A stretch of DNA of 64,000 nt from Anisus vortex (GCA_949126835.1 OX421499.1:7891026-7955025), one strand, 5' to 3'; numbered from the stretch's first letter, positions 24,146-34,433 are shown. A program made the numbers and translations. Notes: a model not told the origin generated them from the sequence alone.

Positions 24146-26012
24146 CTATGCCTTTTGTAAAGTATGTATACACCGAGTAGAACATCGGAAAGGACACAAA
24201 AATGCAGACTATGATGGGTAAATTAAATCTTCATAACATCGAAATTACAATAAATCTTTGTCACTTTTATTAAAAGATATCCTCTAAGACATACCAAGTC
24301 TATAGATATATGTTTACCAGAAAAAGTTAAAGCTTCTTTAATATACTTATATATTATTAGCTAGACATCTTCAGCTGCATTGCTTATGGCAGAGATTCTG
24401 AATCGGATTTATATTTCGTTATTTTCATATATATTTAGGGACTAATACTTACATTCATTAAGCTAATGTGCAGCAATCTCTTGATAATTGTGTGACAATT
24501 TAGGATTTATAATTTATTCAGCGTACCATAAGCATAAAATGTATCCTTTCTAGCACTCAATTACGAGAAGGAAAGACCTAAATTTACCTTTTTAGGGTAT
24601 TCCGCTTGCAATTAAAAATCACTATGCATGCCAAATTTGACAACCTTGCCGCAGGTTAGGCCACTCAAATTACAATACTTGTAAATTTTTTTTTTTATTA
24701 AAAGAGAACTACAATTCACAAGTATGACTAGTAGAAGAAGGCGGGGGCCCAGGTTTTGCGCAGCTTTGGATCTACCTAAGACGATTTAATTATAAAAACT
24801 ATAAGGTTTAAAATGTTTAGTAAATATAACTAAAGAAAGTAACTATTTAACCACATTAAGGGACTACAAAGGAAACGAGATATTTACTGGTTATAGCTAC
24901 AATATAAATTTTATTCAAAACAAGGAAAATATCCCTAACAAAGAAATCTTAACCAGAACAAAACTCTACTGGTAGAGAAAATAAATAAAATACCAAAAGT
25001 TAACTTGAAATAATATAACTATAATAATAGCCACAATGTAAAAAAAACAAAAAAACAAATCAGAATGAAATAATGTCGAAATAAGTTTTTACAATACTAT
25101 TCTAAGTTAAAACCTAAACTTATTCTCACATGGCCCTGTAGCACTCATTTATATTTGATTGATAATAGCATTACAGATGGGAGGGAAACACTAAACTGTA
25201 ATAAAGACAGTTGATCATCTGATGAACATTCAATACATCAAATGCAGCCTTATAAAATTTCAATTACTTATATAAATAATAGTGCATTAATTTACAAATA
25301 ATAACATACAATTTCAAAAGTAATCAGAATATAGGCACAAATAATAAACATGACTCAAATATAAAAATACATTTTGGTGGACAACAAGTCCTTCCTGGTG
25401 TACGCTAAAAAAAAACTTTCGCAAAAAGACCAATCGATACTTAAACATAAATTAATATAATACTATGTTGGAAAATAATTACATGTATGTCTGTCAAACA
25501 AACAAAAAAAACACAACATAAATGTATATTGTATATTGCAAAAGATGGAAATGGTCTAAAAATGCTGATCAACTTCTCAACAAGGTATTTACCTTCAACA
25601 ATTCTCATAAGGGCACCAACCCTCAGTACTAATTATCGTTCTCGATCTACTAAAAATAAAAAAAAATCCATCCCACTTATAAAGGAGCAAAAGGGTTAAA
25701 AGGAACCCAGGTTAAAAAGCCTAGATTTAAACCTTAAAAAAACTTAACACTAATTTTGTTGTTGTTTAAAAAAACTAAAACAAAACTTCTGCATTAATTT
25801 TTATTTACAATGCATTAACTGCTTAGATTCAATAGGGGTGGTGCTCCAATAGCAAGTAACCAATCAACAAGGCCCTTCAACGCATTACTGAAGAAAATTT
25901 GTTTCATTGTTTTCTATCACCAGACCACACTATTATTGTTAAATGCTTTTAGTCGAAGCATTGAATGAATGTTTTTTAAAGGGCATTGCAACTTTAGAAA
26001 AAAACTACAACC

Positions 26013-26225
26013 ATGGCTCTACAACTTAGTGCAGCATTAGGTACAGTGGTTCATGACATAATATTTTTTGTATTAGAAGAAATAGAAATAGAAGGTAATA
26101 ATCTTAATTGGTTTGAGAGCTGCTTAAGTAAAGAAGTTGCAAGGTTAATGTCAGGGTTGCATATTCTGAAAGAAATTGACATTTTCATTCGGCAGAGTTT
26201 GTGTTCTGGACTGCAAAATGCGTAA
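26013..26225 (+). other. Small open frame partly conserved between units
   Basis: A 70-codon plus-strand frame with ATG and stop. Around TVVHDIIFFVLEEIEIEGNN and WFESCLSKEVARL it matches broken frames in unit A (9,594-9,730) and unit C (38,190-38,280). Differences between A and B are mostly conservative (EGNNVNWFES and EGNNLNWFES), but both other copies are stopped early. No known domain was recognised. It could be an exon relic or chance conservation in the ZNF 3' flank. Confidence 0.3.
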
Positions 26226-26699
26226 AGAAAATACAATAAATGTAGATCTACATAGATATGTAGCAACAGACTAAAAAGTTAACAAATTAAAAACTTTAAA
26301 AAACTTTTTAAAATACTTAGCAAGTAATTCATTACTAGTATTACTAAGCAATGACAGGAAATTGATTTAAAAAACGCACACCAAAAATTTCAGAATATTA
26401 TATCTAAATGAAACTCTTACTCTTAATAATTGAAGAACATATAGATTTAAAGGGCATACCATATTTTAACAAAAGAGACATGAGATACATTAAGGTATCT
26501 CATAGTTAAAAGTTTGCATTTAGTATATACATTGGACTACTATAGTGTAATTTAAAAAAAAAGCTATACGGCATTCCAAAAATTGTGCTTTACAATAAGG
26601 GCGATTCAATTATTTGCCTATAGAAATAACTAATTACTATTAGAATCCGTCAATTTCAACGACGATTTTTAAAAAAAAATTGTGCGCGGTTGAACTTTT

Positions 26700-26811
26700 C
26701 ACATTTAGTTTTGTATCTCTTGGCCGTGTTCTTTTTTGTTATGTTAAATGCGCTCTGAGCTTGCATTATGTTTGTTGGCAACGCTATAAAATGTCATCAT
26801 TATTATTATTA
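26700..26811 (+). mobile_element. CR1/L2-like LINE or SINE 3' tail
   Basis: A short insertion present only in unit B, ending in GCTATAAAATGTCATCATTA plus an ATT repeat. The word GCGCTCTGAGC upstream is typical of such 3' ends. Units A and C run straight through at the matching point (about 10,440 and 38,730). Confidence 0.6.
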
Positions 26812-27156
26812 GAGAGAAAATGGACTGTGTTAAAAATATATAAACAACACTAAAAGAAAACATATTTACAGCACAGTCTTGACAATTTATACTGAATTAC
26901 ATTTATAATATTTTACAGTTCAACATTGAGACATTTTTATAGTAAAAATGTCACATTTAAAAGGCAGAAATATATTTTTGATTTGATTTTATGACTACAT
27001 ATCTAGAAAATATTTCACTACATATCTTGCACTATTTCATATGCCTCTTTCCATCCATCGATAAGGAGAGAAAATACATTACACATTGATGTTGTAGAGT
27101 ACCTACTCTTTAAAATTTAATCCAATAATAGTCTACAGTATATTATTTTAGGTCTT

Positions 27157-28431
27157 TTATTGAACACATTTTATAAGATGTTTTTTTAAGTTTCCTTTTT
27201 GAGAACATTCTTTACCACATGTATCACATTTATAAGGCTTTAATCCATAATGTATTTTTTTGTGTCGATTTAAGCTTGAACTCTGAGAAAAGGCTATACC
27301 ACATATGTCACATTTATAAGGCTTTTCTCTAGAATGAATTCTTTTGTGGATTTTTAACTGTGAACTTGCATAAAATTCTTTTCCACATATGTCACATTTA
27401 CAGGGCTTTAATCCAGAATGTATTCTTTGATGTTGTTTTAAGCCTGCTTTACTAGAAAATACTTTACCACACATATCACATTTATATGGCTTTAATCCAG
27501 AATGCATTCTTTGATGTTGATTTAAGTTTCGTTTTTGAGAAAATACTTTACCACATGTATCACATTTATACGGCTTTAATCCAGAATGTATTCTTTGATG
27601 TTGTGTTAAGCTTCCTTTTAGAGAAAATACTTCACCACACATATCACATTTATAAGGCGTTAATGCAATATGTATTATTTTGTGTCGATTTAAGTTTGAA
27701 CTCTGAGAAAAGACTATACCACATATGTCACATTTATAAGGCTGTTCTCTAGTATGAATTCTTTTGTGGATTTTTAACTGTGAACTTTCATAAAATTCTT
27801 TTCCACATATGTCACATTTATAGGGCTTTAATCCAGAATGTATTCTTTGATGTTGTTTTAAGACTGCTTTACTAGAAAATACTTTACCACACATATCACA
27901 TTTATAAGGCTTTAATCCAGAATGTATTCTTTGATGTTGTTTTAAGCGTCCTTTTTGAGAAAATACTTTACCACACATATCACATTTATAAGGTTTTAAT
28001 CCAGAATGTATTATTTGGTGTTTTTTCAAGTTTGATTTGCGAGAAAAGACATTGCCACATATGTCACATTTAAAAGGCTTAAATCCAGAATGCATTCTTA
28101 GGTGATTTCTTAATGTTCTCATGTCACCAATTGTTTTGTTACAAATGCTACATTTAAATGGTTTTTCTTCTGTATGATTCCACAAGTGGTGTTTTAAAGA
28201 TCTTTTAATTTTATATCTCTTATTACAGATCAAACAGTGAAACGGGAGTTCTCTTAAGTGATACTTTTCATGTTCTTTTAAGTGCACGCTCCAAAAAAAT
28301 TCTTCATTACATAAGCCACATTTAAATGGTTTTTCACCTTCATGATACCAAAGGTGGTATTCTAAATAATTAATGGCACAAAATGTCTCATTACAGTTCA
28401 AACATTTAAAAGTCTTTTCTTGTGATTGCAT
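27157..28431 (-). CDS. ZNF2: 15-finger C2H2 zinc-finger protein
   Basis: An intact 424-codon frame, start MQSQEK at 28,431, chosen because all four paralogues share it. It consists almost wholly of 15 C2H2 fingers of 28 residues; finger 15 is C2HC (KKHLIKC). Linkers are mostly SGLKP instead of TGEKP. The protein should be nuclear and bind DNA, but it has no visible KRAB, SCAN, BTB or ZAD domain; an upstream exon could supply one. Fingers 6-9 and 11-14 are a five-finger-period (420-bp) duplication that differs mainly at helix contact positions. The stop codon is embedded in AATAAA (27,156-27,161). The gene lies alone on its strand in unit B, with a 40-bp tandem array about 1 kb upstream. Expression is not shown. 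Confidence 0.85.
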   Translation of the reverse strand: MQSQEKTFKCLNCNETFCAINYLEYHLWYHEGEKPFKCGLCNEEFFWSVHLKEHEKYHLRELPFHCLICNKRYKIKRSLKHHLWNHTEEKPFKCSICNKTIGDMRTLRNHLRMHSGFKPFKCDICGNVFSRKSNLKKHQIIHSGLKPYKCDMCGKVFSQKGRLKQHQRIHSGLKPYKCDMCGKVFSSKAVLKQHQRIHSGLKPYKCDICGKEFYESSQLKIHKRIHTREQPYKCDICGIVFSQSSNLNRHKIIHIALTPYKCDMCGEVFSLKGSLTQHQRIHSGLKPYKCDTCGKVFSQKRNLNQHQRMHSGLKPYKCDMCGKVFSSKAGLKQHQRIHSGLKPCKCDICGKEFYASSQLKIHKRIHSREKPYKCDICGIAFSQSSSLNRHKKIHYGLKPYKCDTCGKECSQKGNLKKHLIKCVQ

Positions 28432-29438
28432 CCTTGGAAATTTTTTTTTTCAATATGAAAAAATGCTTTTCTGAAAAGTGAAACTTAAAAAGCTTTTTTC
28501 CTGAATGCAGTCTTTAAAACTTTTAAAGTCTTTGCCTCGATAAAATTCTCTTATTTCTCTCTTCATGTTTAAAAGGATTTTAACCTGTATGAATCAACAT
28601 ATGGTATTTTAAAGTATACACATATCACAGTTGATGTCTTATTTAAAGCGAAACATTGAAATAATCATGTTTCTTCAGCTTTAAGATGAAAGATAATTGT
28701 TCACTCGCCTCGCCACGTCACATCTAAAAGTGTTTTGTTCAAAACATTATTTTCACTGTTACTTTAACCCCCAATCTAGTCTCTGACATATTTTTTTTAT
28801 AAAGTCACTGAAAGTATAACAAATAATAATTTATTCTTGAATGATTATAAATGTAGATCTCATTTTAATTCCATTATTCAGTTTATTTTACTACATCATT
28901 TTTATTTTAGATTATTGTTAAGAATAATTTGAGAAAACATTATTCTCTAAAAACATCTGTTTGTTGCCCTTTCAAATTAGAGATTGGATGACAAAGTTTT
29001 AAGGCTCTATGAATGCCTTAAATGTTTTTTATCTAGCTAGTAGGCTAAACGGCTGAACGTCTCCAGACCCGGTTATACATACTGAGTTATAAATTAGATT
29101 ATATTTTTTTATGTGTTACAGATGCTTCATCGATACAGAAGTTTTTGCATCAAGTGTCAGTTTTGAGAGCTCTTTCTCTCTAGATATGTCACATTTTGTA
29201 AGGTTTCTATTTTAAATGGATTTAAAAAATGACACATTTTTTAATAAGTTCCTGATTGTGTCAGCATCCAATAATTGTTCTTGTCATCCTCAACAATGAT
29301 ATCACATTACCTATGATGAGAAAAATGAAAATGAAAAAAAAAATAGTTATAGTTTATGTCAGCAAAAAAATTTTAAGTATTATAAACATAAAAAATTGCC
29401 AAAAGGAGATTACTGGATAGCTTAGAGTAAAAAAAGCA
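28432..29438 (-). other. ZNF2 5' flank with decayed finger remnants
   Basis: The minus strand directly upstream of MQSQEK still shows finger-like pieces in shifting frames: HSGKKLFKFHFSEKHF near 28,450-28,500, LKYHMLIHTG then NPFKHEE near 28,560-28,620, and FRCDVA near 28,720. This implies an ancestor with a longer finger array, or a decayed upstream finger exon. The rest, 28,770-29,438, shows no gene and aligns with units A, C and D. Confidence 0.5.
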
Positions 29439-29758
29439 GTCTAGTTTAGACGTGTAGAGTTGGTCATCTCAAAAAGAAGTCTAGTTTAGACGTGTAGAGT
29501 TGGTCATCTCAAAAAGAAGTCTAGTTTAGACGTGTAGAGTTGGTCATCTCAAAAAGAAGTCTAGTTTAGACGTGTAGAGTTGGTCATCTCAAAAAGAAGT
29601 CTAGTTTAGACGTGTAGAGTTGGTCATCTCAAAAAGAAGTCTAGTTTAGACGTGTAGAGTTGGTCATCTCAAAAACAAGTCTAGTTTAGACGTGTAGAGT
29701 TGGTCATCTCAAAAACAAGTCTAGTTTAGACGTGTAGAGTTGGTCAACTAAAAAAGAA
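29439..29758 (+). repeat. 40-bp tandem repeat, eight copies
   Basis: Exactly eight 40-bp copies starting at 29,439, each beginning GTCTAGTTTAGACGTGTAGA and continuing GTTGGTCATCTCAAAAAGAA. The first five are identical; copies six and seven carry AAAAACAA, and copy eight has AACTAAAAAAG. The near identity points to recent expansion. It sits where unit A has the 14-bp array and unit C the 25-bp array. Confidence 0.97.
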
Positions 29759-29789
29759 GTCTTTTGAAGTCCTTAGACTCATTATTGGA

Positions 29790-29880
29790 AACGGTGGCTG
29801 GGCAGCGTTCGGCTAGGCATATCAAAAGTCATGGGTTCGAATTCCGTTAAAGGCTCGGATGGGTCTGATGGTTTATATTT
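29790..29880 (+). mobile_element. tRNA-derived SINE head, truncated
   Basis: Matches the first 90 bp of the SINE at 13,708, with A-box-like GGTGGCTGGGCAGCG and a good B box GGGTTCGAATTCCG. The body and tail are missing after GGGTCTGATGG. Unit D has the same truncation and the same sequence beyond it. Confidence 0.7.
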
Positions 29881-31304
29881 CAAAATTAATGACCAAGAAA
29901 GCCTAAACATTGATTTTTAATCATCTGAAGTTTGAAATAGTATCAATATTGAAAGTTGAAAATATAATACAGTAGGCCTATAAGTACAACAATGGCAAAA
30001 AATAAAACATTTAATGCTTTAAAAATATAATAATTAAGAACTTTATTTCAACATATGGTCATATAGACTAACCCCCTTGAACAGCACATCAACAGGCGAA
30101 ATTTGCGGAGGATTAAGCACATTCTACGAAAACCTTCAAGGACATCACTCATTAGGCTCTGCAATGGAACCCCAAGGGAAAGAGAGAGGGTTGGTTGCCC
30201 TAGAAACACCTGGAGACGCTCCTGCCAAGAGGAAATGAAAAGCTGCAGACTTTCAGGGGGTAAACTTATAAAAAGCTGGCCAGAATCGAGTGCGCTGGAG
30301 GCCTTTTGTTTGGTGAGGAACCAAAGGAACTAAGAAAATGAGCAATGTCATAAAATGACATCTTAGCGTCTCCCTTTCTCTGTCTTTTACAACTTAGCCT
30401 TTCTTGCATAGCCTACTTTTGTACTATCTGGCCTCTCCGACATAATACTGCTATCTAGCCTCAATGTTAGAATGTGTACGTTATTTTTCAAACAAGAAAT
30501 AGTATTGATGTTGTCTCTTTAAGTTTTGCTTCAGCCCTTCCGTATGACAGTCAGAGTTGAAAGAGTTAAATTATTATAGTCTTGGCTGTTACTGGCTGAA
30601 CATCTGGTTACAATGCTTTTACTCATGATTTATGTTTATAGACATATATAAATGATTAAGGGCTTATTAAATGATAGACTATTTAGAGTTGAAAATGAAA
30701 GGATAATAATATAATACAGTTTTTTATAAAAATCCTTAAAATTTTTTCACACATATCGTATTGTTACATTATAAAAAAGGCCAAAAGAAAATGTTAATGC
30801 AGCTTATAAACAATGCAAGTTTAGACGAACATGCTAAAAGTTATCGGTCGCTATTCAAGGCTACTGTAATAAAAATTTACTAATTACTTGTTTAATTGTG
30901 CCAATTAAAATGAAACCCAATGTCCTTTTTTTGTCTCCCTATATCCTTTTTCTTTATACCTAAACATCGGTACTCAATCGCGACATTCTGTCTACAATCT
31001 ACCAGACAATGTGTCAGACACTGAGAGATTCTGAGACAAAAGAATCTAAAAACCTTTCTCTTAAACTAATATATGTGTACATTAAATCAACGTACCAATG
31101 TATAATTGAGCATAGTTGATGTATTACAATTGTTAAATTTGCGTGAATAAAGCAACCATCACAAGTATCGCGATGATTTTAGACGTTTAATAACAATGAA
31201 AATAAACTTCCGCACCAAAATGCACAACTCAGAAAAAAATAATTAAAATTGAATCTGGCCTATATAAATAAATTTACATCCTCCATTTTTCAGTGGCGTA
31301 GCCA
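29880..31304. other. Unit B distal region, no intact gene
   Basis: Aligned with 58,384-59,150 and 61,434-62,110 of unit D. It holds the LINE C-terminal fragment and the empty site (about 30,657-30,662) of the LINE that unit D carries. Otherwise nothing was recognised. Confidence 0.55.
30090..30335 (+). pseudogene. LINE ORF C-terminal fragment
   Basis: The plus strand reads HILRKPSRTSL, LCNGTPRERE, then PRNTWRRSCQEEMKSC, the end of a LINE ORF (normally IGHxLRKP, PRNTWRR and a final WRxxV). Frameshifts occur after KSC. Unit D has the same fragment at 58,590-58,830, so it predates that duplication. Confidence 0.75.
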
Positions 31305-31442
31305 GGTTTGACCATAGACTATAATATACATGGACCGCTTGCTTTAGTTTTTTATGCTATTATCTTCTTTTTTAGCAATTCCCGATTCTATATGAAGGAA
31401 TTGTTATACAAGTTCCGTTTTTTTAAATCGCATTTTTTTCGA

Positions 31443-32474
31443 CTTTAAAGACCAAGTGAAGAGATTTTTATCAAAATTTAGTTAACATTTGATTTTGATA
31501 GTAAATAGTGTATTCCGCATCTGAATGTTAATAAAAATTATTTATACAAAATATCGAAGATAGATTTTTAGTAATTAGTTCAATATTTGCATTTAAATGT
31601 GTGTGTTTTTCGGATGAAAAATCCAAATCTCGTAGCCATTTGAGAGGTTTTTATTTCCGACAATATAGGAAAGTGGCGTACGAGAAGGGATTTCGACTAG
31701 GAAAAATGAATATTGTCATGTGTTTTGAATCTAATGCCACATGTTTTTAATCTTTTACCGGTTCTTATTTTTACAAAATGGTTAAATATAGATTTAAAGC
31801 GTCGAGTTTTATTTATTTTTGTCCTTTCTCAAACGTCACTGCCTTATTGACAAATCTTAACGTGTATGCATGCATAAAAGTTCGTTTGGTCGAATTCGAT
31901 CATTTTATTCGAAACATGTCTGTGTGCTACGTTACTGGTTGTACGAAAATTTTGTTGGGGATGAAAATTTATTTCATTTCCAAAAGATGTTTACAAAAGA
32001 AAACAATGTATTGTGAAAGTCAGAAGGGAATAATCACCTTTTTGTAATATCAAACTTATTGCTTAATGCAAAATAATTTTTGTTATTCGTTTTTATGAAT
32101 ACGAATTTAGTTTTTCAATAACCAAGAAAACGCAACTCTTGACTAATTTATTTTATAAACAAGCTACATGCGACTAACACTTGAGTATTAATTATCGCCT
32201 ACTCACTTTTGATGTTAAAAACGGATTTCTCATAACTATCATTGTATCCTTTGTATAATTCTAAAAGACTAGAACTAGCCGTAGAGGTTGAAATCAACTG
32301 TCAATAACTAGCAAAAGCGTGCTTTTTTGTTTACGGAAATGCCTAAAATAATGAAACATTTAAAAATAGAACCGGAAGTTCACGATCACACCAGTTCAAA
32401 ATTAAGACTTGTCAATGAGACTATTCCAAATCTCGTTCCTTTGAGAAAAACCTCTTCACTTGGTCTTTAAAGGA
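31443..32474 (+). mobile_element. THAP-bearing DNA element, copy 2
   Basis: The ends CTTTAAAGACCAAGTGAAGA at about 31,442 and the inverted copy ending at about 32,474 are nearly identical for about 28 bp, with a few mismatches. The central part is homologous to 6,650-7,260. It carries the THAP fragment at 31,916-32,047 and no transposase catalytic core. THAP domains occur in P-element and some other transposases, so it may be an internally deleted relative of one of these. Confidence 0.7.
31916..32047 (+). pseudogene. THAP-domain fragment, frameshifted
   Basis: It begins MSVCYVTGCTK like the copy at 6,743. A one-base shift after the second cysteine then puts the FPKD-type segment out of frame (nucleotides encoding the equivalent of FPKDVYKRKQ are still readable in another frame). 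Relic only. Confidence 0.6.
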
Positions 32475-32507
32475 ATACTTGTAGGCATATTAATCCTATT
32501 ATCATAG

Positions 32508-32789
32508 ACTATTTTAAGATGGACCGCCTGCTCTATTTTTAGAGCTTATGTACTTTTTCGTGCGAACACAACACTGATCTATAAATTTATTCGCTCTGTA
32601 CAACTTTCGATTTTAATTTTTCATTGAGAAAATCTTAACGATTAAATAAAACGGAACTTGTATATCAATAACTTTATTTTCTGTATAGCAATTACTTTAT
32701 TTAGAATCGGGAATTCCCAAAATCAGTGTTTCAAGTCATCATATAGCAGAAATACTAAAGCAAGCGGTCCATGTATATTGTAGTCTATG
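32508..32789. mobile_element. CATAGACTAT-family MITE, full copy
   Basis: It reads as the reverse complement of 20,419-20,695 along its length, including TAGAGCTTATGTACTTTTT and TTTTTCATTGAGAAAATC. It forms the right arm of the composite at 31,305-32,796. Confidence 0.8.
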
Positions 32790-32947
32790 GTTTGACGCTA
32801 TGGGTGAACTATTATGTATAAAGGTCCAAGTTTTAAAACGTTTCCTGTCTAATTTTTTTCTTTGTGCTTTTAAATGACCAAGCCAAATTTTTATATAATA
32901 ACAAAGGAAATATCGTAAGAAAAAGCTTTTTATCTTCGTTTTTTTTT

Positions 32948-33343
32948 CAATGAGGTCTATGCAAAATGATTTCCGGTCACGTGATGCTGAGTAGATACAC
33001 TTGTAAACATTAACAATGGCTTACAGCGCTGACGTTGGGTGCGCAAATTCTACCGCTAAATTATCATGTAAAGAATCTAAAATAGGGTGCCTATCTTTTC
33101 ACCGATTTCCTTTGAAAGATCAACAAAAAGGTGTTGTCCTTTAATAATTGAATGTCTATAATCATTGTTGCTTCCATGAGTATCATTTATAATATCACAA
33201 TATTCAAGGATATGTGAAAAAATAATTTTTTTTATAATTATAGGTGGCGATAAGATCAGTGTAAGATCAGCCATTTTTTTTAGTTTACAAAGCATCACGT
33301 GATCGATTCTCTGTCTCTAAGTAATTGTGCATAGACCTCATTG
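32948..33343. mobile_element. CAATGAGGTC-end element with THAP fragment
   Basis: The left end CAATGAGGTCTATGCAAAAT at 32,948 and the inverted right end at 33,343 (CAATGAGGTCTATGCACAAT on the other strand) both lead into a CACGTGATGC word. No clear target duplication. Unit D holds one end of the same element near 62,210-62,320 but in opposite internal orientation. Confidence 0.65.
33016..33144 (+). pseudogene. THAP-domain fragment, third copy
   Basis: A 42-codon frame: MAYSADVGCANSTAK, then GCLSFHRFPLKDQQK, ending VVL and stop. The GCxNST and FHRFPxxD motifs match the start of a THAP domain. The first zinc cysteine appears to be replaced (YSADVGC). It belongs to a different subfamily from the copies at 6,743 and 31,916 and lies inside the CAATGAGGTC element. 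Confidence 0.6.
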
Positions 33344-33468
33344 TGTGTGTATCATTAGCAAATTTCTGTCAACAAATTTTTGGATTACTCCATATATAAG
33401 AACAATAAGTTGGTAAGTAAAGCAGATATTAACTCTCATTGACTAAGAACAGATACGAGTTCTCTTAC

Positions 33469-34120
33469 GGCTAAGCCACACTAGAAGCAAAATCAGTGAT
33501 TCGCTGCGAATGAATTCAAAAATCACGATGATTCTCCCCGTTTCTAATGTGGCATAGCGCGAAACAAGTCAGTTTCAGTAGTGATTCCCGATGATTCACA
33601 GATTTAGAACATGTTCTAAAATTTGGAGTCACGATTCTTGATTCAAGCTGTGTCAGTCAATGGGAAGCGGAATTAGATCATGTGATAATTAGCCTAGTTA
33701 TAAAAAGTAAACAAAGATGGCTGCTATTAAATCATCCAGTTCGCTTAAAAGAACATTGTAAGCTACATAAGTCTTTCTTCTTTCGATCCAAGGTTTAACC
33801 CACCATTTTCGTTTTCGATTTCTTTTTACTTTAAGTAGAACAGACGCAGTGGGACATACCAAATTTACTTCGTCGTCACTGCTAGAATTCATGAGTCGTG
33901 AACATAAAATAGGGCGTCAAGAACAGTTACTCTCAACACTTTCTTGATTCTTTTGAAAATAAAATTGCGCGTCTTTGTTTTTCTGTCAATCGTGCTTTAC
34001 GTGTGGCATGGCTGATTGTGAAACAGCGTATTTCTTATTCGCTCTGAAACAAATTCTAGTGGTTCGCTGAAACATGATTACATTCAAAACGTGATTCTTG
34101 AGTATAGTGTGGCTTAAGCC
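33469..34120 (-). mobile_element. Harbinger-type element, internally deleted
   Basis: Ends GGCTAAGCCACACTAG at 33,469 and, inverted, GGCTTAAGCCACACTATA at 34,120. Further in, both sides hold GATTC and TTCGCTG words. It retains an N-terminal Harbinger-like frame at 33,698-33,892. The length (about 650 bp) is far below that of autonomous elements. A 3-bp TWA duplication, expected for the superfamily, could not be fixed at the ends. Confidence 0.75.
33698..33892 (-). pseudogene. Harbinger transposase N-terminal fragment
   Basis: A 64-codon minus-strand frame with KRNRKRKWWVKPWIERRKTY then AYNVLLSEL. The RxxWWVKPWI...R...AYxxLLxEL pattern is the characteristic start of PIF/Harbinger transposases and HARBI1-like proteins. 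The DDE catalytic domain is absent. The codons after SELDDL diverge. Non-functional as a nuclease. Confidence 0.8.
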
Positions 34121-34433
34121 TAAGCCTTTAGCTGTGTTTGATTCATCGACAACATTAATTTCCTAAAAATCTCAGTTATCGCCTGCATCACTCATTACAA
34201 TACGTGATAACAAAACAGAAGCAACGCATTCAATGATAGATTGTTCAGAGAGTTTGCAGATTTTTGAAAGAATAATTAGGATTACAAATAGATTGTTACT
34301 ACCACTTAGGTACGCTAGTCATCTAAATTTTAATATTGTATGGATATTTGTTTCGATGCTAAAGTTTTTGGAAACCAAAGACAATTATTTTAGAGAAAAT
34401 CTCATTCAATTGAAAACTGATATCCCTTTTTTA
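34121..34433. other. No gene seen
   Basis: AT-rich DNA between two mobile elements. The 71-codon frame at 34,233-34,448 has no recognisable domain and runs into the MITE end. Confidence 0.4.

Larger units (their letters stand above)
24450..27156. other. ZNF2 3' flank, no firm gene
   Basis: Unit backbone, aligned with 7,260-10,630, 36,400-38,940 and 54,780-56,465. It contains the small plus-strand frame at 26,013-26,225 and a LINE/SINE tail at 26,700-26,811. Nothing else is recognised. Confidence 0.55.
31305..32796. mobile_element. Composite of MITE arms around a THAP element
   Basis: It is flanked by ggtttgac at 31,305-31,312 and 32,789-32,796, and unit C shows a similar uninterrupted site at about 53,474. 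Inside are a half copy of the CATAGACTATAAT MITE (31,313-31,442), a THAP-bearing element (31,443-32,474) with its own inverted ends CTTTAAAGACCAAGTGAAG, and a full MITE copy in reverse orientation (32,508-32,789). The outermost ends are therefore a matching inverted pair. Confidence 0.8.
24145..33345 (-). repeat. Paralogous unit B (ZNF2 unit)
   Basis: It starts with the sequence shared with C, D and E (TTTTGTAAAGTATGTATACA at about 24,151). Order: 3' flank, ZNF2, 5' flank, 40-bp array, SINE head, LINE C-terminal fragment, distal block with the THAP composite and the CAATGAGGTC element. It shares the truncated SINE and the LINE fragment with unit D, not with A or C. The right edge is uncertain. 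Confidence 0.75.
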
